A stretch of DNA of 40,954 nucleotides from Fodinibacter sp045807225 (GTDB lineage: Bacteria > Actinomycetota > Actinomycetes > Actinomycetales > Dermatophilaceae), in assembly GCA_045807225.1 (NCBI GenBank), contig JBJMHU010000069.1, positions 1 to 40,954 of the forward strand, read 5' to 3'. This document shows positions 24,198-32,326 of the stretch, one piece after another. Under the pieces are notes generated by a model. That model did not search any database, had not been told where the DNA came from, and saw only the letters and a list, made by a program, of their open reading frames with translations. Numbering within the stretch: the stretch's first letter is position 1; every line of letters begins with the position of its first letter. Made by a program: the position numbers and the translations under genes.

Positions 24198-25828
24198 CCA
24201 GCGAGCACGAGCCCGGACGCGACGACTGGAGTCCGTGGGGCCGGCCCGAGGACGACGCCCCGAGCGGCGAGCGCGCCGCGGTGCGCGCGCCGACCGGCCC
24301 GGATGCCGGGGGGCCCGAGCACGCCGTCGCGGACCCGGGCGCGACCCAGACCGCCGAGTTCCCGCAGGGCCAGACAACCGAGCCCCAGCAGGACCACGAC
24401 GCCCAGCAGGCGTCGGCGTACCAGCAGGCGCCCGCGTTCCAAACGACACCGTCGCCGGTCTGGGCCACCAGCGAGGCGGCCCCGACGCAGCCGGCCGCCG
24501 ACCCGTACGCCGCAGACCGGTACTCCTCCGACCGGTACGCTGCCGGCCCGCCGGCTGACCCCTACACCGGGGGCCGGTCCGCCGACCCCTACGCAGCCCG
24601 GCCGTCGGCCGCCTACGACCCGTACGCCGCCGCGCAGCCCGCGGCCGCCTCGACCCCCGGCCCGGCCTACCCGTCATACCCCTCCCTCACGACCCCGGCC
24701 CCCGAGTCGGGCTCGGGCCGTCGCGGCCCGGGCTGGGGTGCCCTGATCGGCGTCGCGATGGCCGTCGCCCTGCTCGCCGGGCTGGTCGGCGGCCTGCTCG
24801 GCGGCGCGCTCGCCGACCGCGGCACCTCCTCCGCCGGGTCCGGCCCCAACAGTGCTCCGGCGCCCAGCGCCGGCGCCGGCGCCACCGCCCGCCCCAACGG
24901 CTCGGTCGCCAACATCGCCGCGCGCGCCACCCCCAGCGTGGTCACGCTGCGGGTCACCGGCGCCGACGGCTCCGGCACCGGGTCGGGCTGGGTCTACGAC
25001 GACAGCGGGCACATCGTCACCAACAACCACGTGGTGGCGGGCGCGGCCGACGGCGGAAAGATCACCGTGGTGCTCGCCAACGGGCAGCAGGTGCCGGCCA
25101 AGGTCGTCGGTCGCGACCAGTCCTACGACCTGGCCGTCGTCAAGGTCGACCGCACCGACCTCGTGCCGCTCAACCTGGGCCGGTCCTCCGACGTCGTGGT
25201 CGGCGACGAGGTGATCGCGGTCGGTGCCCCGCTCGGGCTCGACTCCACCGTCACCGCCGGCATCGTCAGCGCCCTGAACCGCCCGGTCACCCCCGGCGCG
25301 GCCGACGACCAGTCCTACATCAACGCCATCCAGACCGACGCCGCGATCAACCCGGGCAACTCCGGTGGCCCGCTGCTCGACATGCAGGGCCAGGTCATCG
25401 GGGTCAACTCGGCCATCGCCACGGCGCCGGGCTCGTCCACCAGCGCGCAGAGCGGCAACATCGGGGTCGGCTTCGCCATCCCGAGCGACCAGGTGCGCAC
25501 GGTGGCGATCCAGCTGATCAAGACCGGCAAGGCGGTGCACCCCGTCATCGGGGTCTACCTCGACTCCAGCTACACCGGCGAGGGCGTGCGCATCGCCGAC
25601 GAGGGCCCCAACGGGGACCCCGCGGTCAACCCCGGCGGCCCCGCCGACCGGGCCGGGCTCAAGGCGGGCGACGTCGTGGTCAAGTTCGAGGGCAAGCCGG
25701 TGTCCGAGGGTGGCGAGCTCGTGGTCGCCATCCGGGCCCGGGCCGTCGGTGACACGGTGACCCTCACGGTCCTGCGGGACGGCAGCGAGCGGGATGTCAC
25801 GATGAAGCTCGAGGGTTCGGCCGGGTGA
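24194..25828 (+). CDS. htrA: HtrA/DegP-type membrane-anchored serine protease with PDZ domain
   Basis: 544 aa. Residues 1-180 are a low-complexity cytoplasmic region rich in Gln, Ala, Pro and Asp, including degenerate DPYA/DRYxx repeats at about 97-150. A membrane segment follows (about 181-206), then the trypsin-like domain with His279 (TNNHVVAG), Asp312 (YDLAVVKVD) and Ser390 (NPGNSGGPLL), and a PDZ domain from about 445 to the end (GGPADRAGLKAGDVVVKFEGKPV). It degrades or refolds damaged extracytoplasmic proteins and belongs to the SigE regulon in actinobacteria. The ATG at 24194 is chosen because it overlaps the rseA stop and follows the internal -10; the open frame upstream is the shadow of rseA. 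Confidence 0.93.
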   Translation: MTSEHEPGRDDWSPWGRPEDDAPSGERAAVRAPTGPDAGGPEHAVADPGATQTAEFPQGQTTEPQQDHDAQQASAYQQAPAFQTTPSPVWATSEAAPTQPAADPYAADRYSSDRYAAGPPADPYTGGRSADPYAARPSAAYDPYAAAQPAAASTPGPAYPSYPSLTTPAPESGSGRRGPGWGALIGVAMAVALLAGLVGGLLGGALADRGTSSAGSGPNSAPAPSAGAGATARPNGSVANIAARATPSVVTLRVTGADGSGTGSGWVYDDSGHIVTNNHVVAGAADGGKITVVLANGQQVPAKVVGRDQSYDLAVVKVDRTDLVPLNLGRSSDVVVGDEVIAVGAPLGLDSTVTAGIVSALNRPVTPGAADDQSYINAIQTDAAINPGNSGGPLLDMQGQVIGVNSAIATAPGSSTSAQSGNIGVGFAIPSDQVRTVAIQLIKTGKAVHPVIGVYLDSSYTGEGVRIADEGPNGDPAVNPGGPADRAGLKAGDVVVKFEGKPVSEGGELVVAIRARAVGDTVTLTVLRDGSERDVTMKLEGSAG

Positions 25829-25842
25829 GCGCCGCGTCCGCG

Positions 25843-25848
25843 TATGCT
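25843..25848 (+). promoter_or_regulatory. Candidate -10 element for tatB
   Basis: TATGCT lies 15 bases after the htrA stop. Start would be near 25855, giving a short leader containing GAGGACGG before the GTG at 25877. Confidence 0.4.
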
Positions 25849-25876
25849 CTCCTGACTCGAGGACGGTGATGACCCG

Positions 25877-26380
25877 GTGCTGGGCGTGAACGGCTGGGAG
25901 ATCGTGCTGCTCGCGCTGATCGCCGTCTTCGTGCTGGGGCCCGACCGGATGCCGGAGTACGCCGCCAAGCTGGCGCACGGCATCCGCAAGCTGCGGGTGA
26001 TGGCCGAGGGGGCCAAGGACCAGCTCAAGGACCAGCTGGGGCCCGAGTACGAGGACATCAACTGGCGGCAGTACGACCCGCGACAGTACGACCCCCGGCG
26101 CATCGTCAAGGAGGCGCTGCTCGACCCGCTCGACGAGGCCGTCGCGCCGATCCGGGGCGAGATCGACTCGGTGCGCGGGGCGGTCAAGGGTGGCGACGCC
26201 GCCGGGGTGGCCGGGGCAGCCGTTGCGGCCACTGGGGCGGTCACGGCCGACGACGACGCGGCCGGCGCCACCGACGGCGGCCCCACCGGCATCTACGGTG
26301 CCTCGGACCACCCGGTGGTCACCGACCGGCGCAGCTGGGACCCCGACCGCCCGGTGCCCTGGGACACCGACGCGACGTAG
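25877..26380 (+). CDS. tatB: TatB, twin-arginine translocase subunit
   Basis: 167 aa from a GTG preceded by GAGGACGG. The N-terminus NGWEIVLLALIAVFVLGPDRMPEYA is the TatB-type membrane helix and hinge, with GPDRMP in the place of the usual GPERLP; the amphipathic helix KLAHGIRKLRVMAEGAKDQL follows, then the conserved actinobacterial segment PEYEDINWRQYDPRQYDPRRIVKEAL. The C-terminus is disordered. With TatC it forms the receptor for folded twin-arginine precursors. The position after htrA is that of Rv1224. Its stop is 3 nt from the convergent mrp stop. tatA and tatC are not in the window, as is common in actinobacteria. Confidence 0.92.
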   Translation: MLGVNGWEIVLLALIAVFVLGPDRMPEYAAKLAHGIRKLRVMAEGAKDQLKDQLGPEYEDINWRQYDPRQYDPRRIVKEALLDPLDEAVAPIRGEIDSVRGAVKGGDAAGVAGAAVAATGAVTADDDAAGATDGGPTGIYGASDHPVVTDRRSWDPDRPVPWDTDAT

Positions 26381-26383
26381 GCC

Positions 26384-27517
26384 TCAGCGCCCGGCGGGCG
26401 TGAGGCCGAGCGAGCGGCCGGCGAGGCCACGCGCGCGCGTGCCGAGCCCCTTGGCGATGCCGCGCAGCGCGACGGCGGCGGGGGAGTCGGGCTGGCCGAG
26501 CACGACCGGCATCCCCGAGTCGGCGCCGATGCGCAGGCTGGTGTCGAGCGGGATCTGACCGAGCAGCGGCACGTCCGCGCCGATGGCGCGGGTCAGCGAC
26601 GCGGCGACCTCCGCGCCGCCACCGGAGCCGAAGATCTCCTGCCGGGTGCCGTCGGGCAGCTCGAGCCAGCTCATGTTCTCGATGACGCCGGCCACCCGCT
26701 GATGGGTCTGCAGCGCGATGGCGCCCGCGCGCTCGGCGACCTCGGCGGCCGCCTGCTGCGGGGTGGTGACCACGAGGATCTCGGCGCCGGGGATGAGCTG
26801 GGCGACGGAGATGGCGATGTCGCCGGTGCCGGGCGGCAGGTCGAGCAGCAGCACGTCGAGGTCGCCCCAGAACACGTCGGCGAGGAACTGCTGGAGGGCC
26901 CGGTGCAGCATCGGCCCGCGCCAGACGACCGGCTGGTTGCCGGGCACGAACATGCCGATCGAGATGACCTTCACGTCGTGGCTGAGCGGCGGCAGGATCA
27001 TGTCGTCGACCTGCGTGGGCCGGCCGGTGACCCCGAGCATGCGGGGGATGGAGAAGCCGTAGATGTCGGCGTCGACGACGCCCACCCGCAGGCCCTGCTG
27101 GGCCAGGGCGGCCGCGAGGTTGGCGGTGACCGACGACTTGCCGACGCCACCCTTGCCGGACGCCACGGCATACACGCGGGTGAGGGAGCCGGCCCTCGCG
27201 AACGGGACCTCGCGCTCGGCGACGCCGCCGCGCAGGGTGGTCTTCAGCTGGGCGCGCTGGTCGTCGCTCATCACGCCCAGGGTGACGGTGACGCCCGTGA
27301 CGCCGGGGACCTTCGTCAGGGCGGCGGTGGTGTCGTTGGTGAGGGTGTCCTTGAGCGGGCAGGCCGCCACCGTGAGCAGGATCGTGACGGCGACGTGGCC
27401 GGCGTCATCGGCGGAGACGCTCTCGACCATGCCGAGCTCGGTGACCGGCTTGCGGATCTCGGGGTCGATGACCGTCGCGAGGGCGGCGTGCAGGGCGTCG
27501 GGGCTGACCTGGGGCAT
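26384..27517 (-). CDS. mrp: Mrp/NBP35 family Fe-S cluster carrier ATPase (ApbC-like)
   Basis: 377 aa. Residues 1-80 are a DUF59/MIP18 domain (IDPEIRKPVTELGMVESV, CPLKDTLTNDT); residues 110-360 are the P-loop ATPase with the deviant Walker A GKGGVGKSS (121-129), switch I DADIYGFSIPRML and LLDLPPGTGDIAISVAQL. The CxxC motif that bridges the cluster in E. coli Mrp (after ENMS) is absent: the segment reads ENMSWLELPDGTRQEIFG, which I recall as usual in actinobacteria. It carries or inserts Fe-S clusters in the cytosol. TAGACT (27524-27529, minus) ends 6 nt before the ATG, so the message is probably leaderless. Confidence 0.92.
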   Translation of the reverse strand: MPQVSPDALHAALATVIDPEIRKPVTELGMVESVSADDAGHVAVTILLTVAACPLKDTLTNDTTAALTKVPGVTGVTVTLGVMSDDQRAQLKTTLRGGVAEREVPFARAGSLTRVYAVASGKGGVGKSSVTANLAAALAQQGLRVGVVDADIYGFSIPRMLGVTGRPTQVDDMILPPLSHDVKVISIGMFVPGNQPVVWRGPMLHRALQQFLADVFWGDLDVLLLDLPPGTGDIAISVAQLIPGAEILVVTTPQQAAAEVAERAGAIALQTHQRVAGVIENMSWLELPDGTRQEIFGSGGGAEVAASLTRAIGADVPLLGQIPLDTSLRIGADSGMPVVLGQPDSPAAVALRGIAKGLGTRARGLAGRSLGLTPAGR

Positions 27518-27523
27518 GGCCCC

Positions 27524-27529
27524 AGTCTA
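27524..27529 (-). promoter_or_regulatory. -10 element for leaderless mrp transcript
   Basis: TAGACT on the minus strand, 6 nt before the mrp ATG at 27517; it lies in the 9-base gap after the DUF1003 stop. Confidence 0.5.
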
Positions 27530-28108
27530 GGTGGGCGAGACGGGGCGCTCGTCCGCGCCCGAGGGGGCACGGGTGGCCGACGCCTCGTGGGCCGCCTCGA
27601 GCTCCTCGCGCCGCACCAGCACCAGCCCGCGCTCCTCGAGCTCGTCGAGCAGGTCGCGCAGCTCGCCGCGCACGAAGTCGCGGGTGGCCTGGTCGCGCAG
27701 GGCGATGCGCAGGGCGGCGACCTCACGGGTGAGGAACTCGGTGTCGGCGAGGTTGCGCTCGTCGCGGCTGCGGTCCTGCTCCAGGGCCACCCGGTCGCGG
27801 TCGGCCTGCCGGTTCTGTGCCAGCAGGATCAGGGGCGCGGCGTAGGACGCCTGGAGGCTGAGGATCAGGGTGAGGAAGATGAAGGCGTAGGGGTCGAACC
27901 GCAGGTCGGTCGGCGCCACGGTGTTCCAGAGCAGCCAGCCGGCGACGAAGAGGGTCATCCCGATGAGGAAGTACGGGGTGCCCATGTAGCGGGCGAACTT
28001 CTCCGAGAGCACCCCGAAGGACTCCTCGGTGAACAGGCTCGGCGGGTTCCAGCGGCGACGGCCCTCGCGGGGCTGGTCGATGCGGGGGCGGCGGTCTCGC
28101 TCAGCCAC
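27527..28108 (-). CDS. DUF1003 family membrane protein
   Basis: 193 aa, GTG start overlapping the end of the CBS gene by 8 bp. The DUF1003 core is complete: GTPYFLIGMTLFVAGWLLWN (about 43-62) and FDPYAFIFLTLILSLQASYAAPLILLAQNRQADRDR (about 70-106), giving two membrane helices, followed by a long charged helix (about 100-165) that may be a coiled coil. Function is unknown; members are often beside MgtE-like or CBS genes, which together with this overlap suggests a linked role in cation homeostasis. The N-terminal 25 residues are basic. mrp begins 9 bases after its stop with its own promoter. Confidence 0.88.
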   Translation of the reverse strand: MAERDRRPRIDQPREGRRRWNPPSLFTEESFGVLSEKFARYMGTPYFLIGMTLFVAGWLLWNTVAPTDLRFDPYAFIFLTLILSLQASYAAPLILLAQNRQADRDRVALEQDRSRDERNLADTEFLTREVAALRIALRDQATRDFVRGELRDLLDELEERGLVLVRREELEAAHEASATRAPSGADERPVSPT

Positions 28109-29405
28109 GGCGCACCCCCTCGGGGGTCACGACGTCGTGGCGCTCCTCGCGCCAGTCCTCGGGGAGGATGTGGTCGAGCACGTCGTCGACGGTGACCGCG
28201 CCGAGCAGGTGGCCCTCGTCGTCGACGATGGGCAGCCCGACCAGGTCGTAGGTCGCCAGCATGCGGGCCACCTGGCCCAGGGTCGCGTCGGGGGCGAGCG
28301 GCTCGACGTCCTTGTCGAGGATGCCGCCGATCGACGCGTGCGGCGGCTCGCGCAGCAGCCGCTGGATGTGCACCATGCCGAGGTAGCGGCCGGTGGGCGT
28401 CTCGAGCGGGGAGCGGCAGACGAAGACGGTGCAGGCCAGCGCGGTCGACAGCTCGGCCCGGCGCACCACGGCCAGCGCCTCGGCGATCGACGCCTCTGGG
28501 CCGAGGATGACCGGCTCGGTCGTCATCAGGCCACCGGCGGTGTTCTCGTCGTAGGTGAGCAGGCGGCGCAGGTCGGCGGCCTCGTCGGGCTCCATCTTCT
28601 GGAGCAGCTCCTCCTGCCGCTCCTTGGGCAGCTCGGCGAGCAGGTCGGCGGCGTCGTCGGGCTCCATGGCCTCGAGCACGTCGGCCGCGCGGCCCACCTC
28701 GAGCCCGGCGAGGATCTCGACCTGGTCGTCCTCGGGCAGCTCCTCGATGACGTCGGCGAGGCGCTCGTCGCCCAGGGCCGCGGCCACCTCGGCCCGCCGG
28801 CGAGGCGTGAGCTCGTGGATCACCTCGGCGAGGTCGGCGGGCTTGAGGTCCTGGTAGGCCTCGAGGAGGCGGACCGCGCTCTGCGCCTCGGTGGGCTCGC
28901 GCAGGCCGACGACGGCGTCGATCGGCACGAGCAGCGTCTCGCCGCGGCGGCGCCCCAGCCGGCTCAGCCCGCTGCGCGCGTTGCGACCTGTCCCCGTGCG
29001 CACGAAGGCGCGGGCCACGGCCCAGCCGCGGGTGCCGAGCTGCTCGATGCCGACGTCCTCAACCGTGGCGTCGACGACCTCGCCCTCGTCGGTGCGCACC
29101 TGCACGGCCCGCTCGAACAGCTCGGCCACCACGAGGGTCTCGTTGCCGCGCTGCTCGAAGCGACGCATGTTGACCAGCCCGGTGGTGATGACCTGGCCCC
29201 CCTCGACCGAGGTGACCCGGGTCATCGGCACGAACACCCGGCGGCGACCCGGCACCTCGACGACCAGGCCGATGACGCGGGGCCGGGTGCGGGCCAGGCC
29301 GAAGGTGACGACGACGTCGCGGACCCGGCCGACCTGGTCACCGAGCGGGTCGAAGACGCTGAGCTCGGTCAGGCGGCCGACGAAGGCTCGGGTCGGCGTG
29401 CTCAC
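28101..29405 (-). CDS. MgtE N-terminal domain/CBS-pair protein with PRC-barrel-like N-terminus, lacking the channel
   Basis: 434 aa with start at 29405; an in-frame GTG two codons upstream would overlap the spacing from TAGCCT (29412-29417, minus), which places +1 at 29405. The N-terminal 160 residues show two PRC-barrel-like units (VGRLTELSVFDPLGDQVGRVRDVVV). MgtE_N superhelical repeats follow (about 175-290: LADVIEELPEDDQVEILAGL, AADVLEAMEPDDAADLLAEL), then a CBS pair (about 295-425: MTTEPVILGPEASIAEALAVV, VGLPIVDDEGHLLGAVTVDDVLDHI). In true MgtE channels these cytosolic domains gate Mg2+ flow, but the membrane domain is absent here. It resembles Rv1232c. Coupled to DUF1003. Confidence 0.85.
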   Translation of the reverse strand: MSTPTRAFVGRLTELSVFDPLGDQVGRVRDVVVTFGLARTRPRVIGLVVEVPGRRRVFVPMTRVTSVEGGQVITTGLVNMRRFEQRGNETLVVAELFERAVQVRTDEGEVVDATVEDVGIEQLGTRGWAVARAFVRTGTGRNARSGLSRLGRRRGETLLVPIDAVVGLREPTEAQSAVRLLEAYQDLKPADLAEVIHELTPRRRAEVAAALGDERLADVIEELPEDDQVEILAGLEVGRAADVLEAMEPDDAADLLAELPKERQEELLQKMEPDEAADLRRLLTYDENTAGGLMTTEPVILGPEASIAEALAVVRRAELSTALACTVFVCRSPLETPTGRYLGMVHIQRLLREPPHASIGGILDKDVEPLAPDATLGQVARMLATYDLVGLPIVDDEGHLLGAVTVDDVLDHILPEDWREERHDVVTPEGVRRG

Positions 29406-29411
29406 CCGCAC

Positions 29412-29417
29412 AGGCTA
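29412..29417 (-). promoter_or_regulatory. -10 element for the MgtE-N/CBS-DUF1003 operon
   Basis: TAGCCT on the minus strand ends 6 nt before the GTG at 29405, favouring that GTG over the one at 29411. Confidence 0.4.
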
Positions 29418-29457
29418 GCCGGGTGGCGCGCGCGGCCCGGGCGCCTCGCGGGCGGGG

Positions 29458-30078
29458 TCAGCCGCGGTTGTTGCGGCGGGCACCGGCGCGGCCGCGCAGG
29501 TGCCAGGGACGCCACCCGATGGTCGCCGTGGCAGTCGGCCGCACCGGCGCCACCCCCGACCCGTCGGTGTAGGAGCCCGGACCCTCGACCAGGCGGCCGT
29601 GGGGCGTGAGGACGTGGATGGTGCACGACTGCCGCCAGCGCTCGGCGGTGTCGCCCATGGCGTTGAGCCGCTCGGGGCGCAGCACGTCGACGGCGGCGTC
29701 CCACGCGGCATCCTCGGGCCTGAGCTCACGTGCGGTGGCGTGCACGGTGATCAGCCGCCCGCCGGTGTCCTTGCTGCGCAGGATGAGCTCGACCTCGTCG
29801 GGCAGCCACGGCAGCGACTGCTCGCCGGGGCCGGACACCACGTAGGCCGCGGGCCCGGTGCCCCGGTCGTCGCCGTCGTCGTGCCACACGTGCCAGGCGG
29901 GGTGCGTGCTGCCGTCGGGCAGGCGCACCCAGAGCAGGCCGGACTTGCTGGCCGCCTCGTGGATGAGCCGCGTCACGTTGACCGATGCCGGTGCCGGCGC
30001 CTCCGTGCTGGGAACGGCCGGTCGCTCGAGGGTCGCGGCGGGCTCCGCCGGGGCTGCCACGGGCCGGTCCTCGCTCAC
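29458..30078 (-). CDS. Conserved actinobacterial protein of unknown function
   Basis: 206 aa with the start placed at the GTG at 30078 (MSEDRPVAAP...), where a weak -10 (GAGAGT, 30085-30090, minus) ends 6 nt upstream; the frame stays open to an ATG at 30147, which would add 23 low-complexity residues. After a Pro/Ala-rich N-terminus the core (about 40-180) contains SGLLWVRLPDGSTHPAWHVWHD, AAYVVSGPGEQSLPWLP, VELILRSKDTGGRLITVHATARE and a PERLNAMGDTAERWRQSCTIHVLTPHG segment, with a beta-rich look reminiscent of FMN-binding split barrels, but I cannot assign it. The C-terminus is Arg-rich. It lies upstream of the CBS gene in the same direction, separated by 52 bases. Confidence 0.65.
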   Translation of the reverse strand: MSEDRPVAAPAEPAATLERPAVPSTEAPAPASVNVTRLIHEAASKSGLLWVRLPDGSTHPAWHVWHDDGDDRGTGPAAYVVSGPGEQSLPWLPDEVELILRSKDTGGRLITVHATARELRPEDAAWDAAVDVLRPERLNAMGDTAERWRQSCTIHVLTPHGRLVEGPGSYTDGSGVAPVRPTATATIGWRPWHLRGRAGARRNNRG

Positions 30079-30194
30079 CCCAGCACTCTCCCACACCGCC
30101 GGCACCCCGCTGGCCGGCGCGCCCCGGTCCGACGGCGCCGGCGCCATCCGTCACACCGTGACGTGGCTCATGCGACAGGCCCCTCCTGCGCTGC

Positions 30195-30200
30195 TAGCGT
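30195..30200 (+). promoter_or_regulatory. Candidate -10 for the CoA-ester lyase operon
   Basis: TAGCGT with start near 30207 gives a leader of about 40 nt; GAGAGG (30235-30240) before the ATG at 30248 is the Shine-Dalgarno. Confidence 0.4.
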
Positions 30201-30247
30201 CCCGGCAGACCGCTCTGCCCCCGACCAGCCCGACGAGAGGCTCCCGC

Positions 30248-31330
30248 ATGCGCAGCGCCAAGGACTTCTTCACGCCCCTCGCCGTGGGTGCTCCCGCCCC
30301 GGTGCGCGAGGTGCCGGCGCGGCCGAGCCGGATGATCCACTTCTTCGACCCCAGCAACCCCAAGATGGCGGCCAAGGTGCCCCAGCTCGTGGGTGCGGTC
30401 GACGTGTTGCTGGGCAACCTCGAGGATGCCGTCAAGGCCGAGAACAAGGAGGCGGCGCGCTCCGGGCTGGTCGAGATCGCGCGCGGCACCGACTTCGGCG
30501 AGCACACCCAGCTCTGGACGCGGATCAACTCGCTCGACTCCCCGTGGGCGCTCGACGACCTCACCACCCTGGTCACCGAGGTCGGCGACCGGCTCGACGT
30601 CGTCATGGTGCCCAAGGTGCAGGGCCCGGAGGACATCCACTACGTCGACCGCCTCCTCGCCCAGCTCGAGGCGCGCGCCGGGGTGACCCGGCCGATCCTC
30701 GTGCACGCGATCCTCGAGACGGCCCGCGGCATGGCCGGTGTCGAGGAGATCGCCGGAGCGAGCCCGCGGATGCAGGGCATCAGCCTGGGACCGGCCGACC
30801 TGGCCGCCGACCGCCGGATGAAGACCACCCGCGTGGGAGGTGGGCACCCGGGCTACCTCGTGCGCCAGGACCCGGTCGCCGGGGACATCAGCGGGTCGCG
30901 GGCCACCTACCAGCAGGACCTCTGGCACTACACGATCGCCCGGATGGTCGACGCCTGCGCGATGCACGGGATCTTCCCGTACTACGGCCCGTTCGGTGAC
31001 ATCGCCGACGTCGTCGCCTGCGAGGACCAGTTCCGCAACGCCTTCCTGCTCGGCTGCGTCGGCACCTGGACGCTGCACCCCGCACAGATCGCCATCGCCA
31101 AGAAGGTGTTCAGCCCCAGCGCCGACGACGTGGCGCACGCCCGGCGGGTCAAGGCGGCCATGGGCGACGGCACCGGTGCGGTGATGCTCGACGGGAAGAT
31201 GGAGGACGACGCCAGCCTCAAGCAGTGCCTGGTCATCCTCGAGCTCGCCGACCGGCTGTCGGCCAACGACCCCGAGCTGGCCGAGCTGTATGCCGGTGAC
31301 GCCATCACGGGCGCGGAGGCGGGCGCATGA
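30248..31330 (+). CDS. HpcH/HpaI-type CoA-ester lyase, malyl-CoA/beta-methylmalyl-CoA lyase-like
   Basis: 360 aa, longer than CitE-type lyases. It has the aldolase TIM-barrel signatures of the family: LLGNLEDAVKAENKEAAR with the catalytic/metal Glu-Asp, WTRINSLDSPWALDD, VVMVPKVQGPEDIHYVDRLL, HAILETARGMAGVEEIA and ISLGPADLAADRR. Size and the GSRATYQQDLWHYTIARMVDACAMHGIFPYYGPFGD segment fit L-malyl-CoA/beta-methylmalyl-CoA lyases, which split malyl-CoA to acetyl-CoA and glyoxylate. Such enzymes work in the ethylmalonyl-CoA pathway, but crotonyl-CoA carboxylase/reductase is not in the window. Translationally coupled to a second lyase (ATGA). The start is supported by GAGAGG upstream. Confidence 0.82.
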   Translation: MRSAKDFFTPLAVGAPAPVREVPARPSRMIHFFDPSNPKMAAKVPQLVGAVDVLLGNLEDAVKAENKEAARSGLVEIARGTDFGEHTQLWTRINSLDSPWALDDLTTLVTEVGDRLDVVMVPKVQGPEDIHYVDRLLAQLEARAGVTRPILVHAILETARGMAGVEEIAGASPRMQGISLGPADLAADRRMKTTRVGGGHPGYLVRQDPVAGDISGSRATYQQDLWHYTIARMVDACAMHGIFPYYGPFGDIADVVACEDQFRNAFLLGCVGTWTLHPAQIAIAKKVFSPSADDVAHARRVKAAMGDGTGAVMLDGKMEDDASLKQCLVILELADRLSANDPELAELYAGDAITGAEAGA

Positions 31331-32199
31331 GCGGTGACACGGCATACCGGCCCCGCCGCTCGGTGCTCTACATGCCCAGCAGCAACGAGCGCGCCCTCGA
31401 GAAGGCCAAGACCCTCCCCGTCGACGGGCTGATCCTCGACCTCGAGGATGCCGTGGGTCCGGACCACAAGGCCGCAGCACGTGACAATGCCTGCGCTGCG
31501 GCGGCATCCGGGAGCTATGGCGGGCGGGAGGTGACCATCCGGGTCAACGGCAGCGGCACCGCCTGGCACGACGACGACCTGGCAGCCGCGTGCGCCGCCG
31601 GCCCTGACGGCATCGTGGTGCCGAAGGTCGACAGCGCCGACGAGGTGCGCTCGCTGGTCGCGGTCATGGAGCGGCACGGCGCGCCGGGGCACACTCGGTT
31701 GTGGGCCATGGTCGAGACCCCCGAGGCGGTGCTCGGCGTCGGCGAGATCGCGTCGGCGTCACCGCGGCTGGCGGCCCTGGTGATCGGCACCAACGACCTG
31801 GTCAAGGAGCTCGGGGCCCGTCACGTGCCGGGTCGCGCGCCGCTGCTGACGGCGCTCTCGCTCGCCCTGCTGGCGGCGCGGCGGGCAGGCATCGCGATCC
31901 TCGACGGCGTCTACAACGACGTCAAGGACCTCGACGGCTTCGAGGCGGAGTGCCGGCAGGGCCGCGACCTGGGCTTCGACGGCAAGACGCTGATCCACCC
32001 GGGCCAGGTGGAGCCGTGCAACACGGTGTTCGCTCCGTCGGCCCTCGAGGTGGAGGAGGCCCACGAGCTCCTCGCCGCCTGGGATGCCGGCGCCGGTGCG
32101 GGCGTGGTGACCCACCGGGGCAGAATGGTGGAGAACCTCCACGTCGAGATCGCCCGCAAGGTGATCGCGACCGACGAGGCGATCCGCTCCCGGGGGTGA
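31327..32199 (+). CDS. CitE-like CoA-ester lyase (HpcH/HpaI aldolase/citrate lyase family)
   Basis: 290 aa, the usual CitE length; the ATG overlaps the previous stop by 4 bp. Family motifs are RRSVLYMPSSNERALEKA, DGLILDLEDAVGPDHKAAAR, TIRVNGSGTAWHDDDL, DGIVVPKVDS, LWAMVETPEAVLGVGEIA and the C-terminal FDGKTLIHPGQVEPCN. No citD, citF or citC genes are near, so it is not part of a citrate lyase complex; free-standing members are malyl-CoA or citramalyl-CoA lyases, or (3S)-malyl-CoA thioesterases. With the larger paralogue upstream it may form a lyase plus thioesterase pair, as known in ethylmalonyl-CoA pathway clusters; this is inference. The 127 bases downstream contain no gene. Confidence 0.83.
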   Translation: MSGDTAYRPRRSVLYMPSSNERALEKAKTLPVDGLILDLEDAVGPDHKAAARDNACAAAASGSYGGREVTIRVNGSGTAWHDDDLAAACAAGPDGIVVPKVDSADEVRSLVAVMERHGAPGHTRLWAMVETPEAVLGVGEIASASPRLAALVIGTNDLVKELGARHVPGRAPLLTALSLALLAARRAGIAILDGVYNDVKDLDGFEAECRQGRDLGFDGKTLIHPGQVEPCNTVFAPSALEVEEAHELLAAWDAGAGAGVVTHRGRMVENLHVEIARKVIATDEAIRSRG

Positions 32200-32326
32200 C
32201 GCCGCGGGGTCGGGCGCAAGGCTAACGAGTCGGTCACGACCGGCGCGTCGAGTGGCGCGGGCCGCCGGGGTCCCGTCTTGTGGGGTGCTGGTGGACGCAA
32301 CCGGAGCACGAGAGCGAGCGGAACTG

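Noticed and set aside
24674..26311. 545-residue minus-strand open frame antisense to htrA/tatB
   Set aside because: Shadow of a strongly coding plus strand; no motif or ribosome site found.
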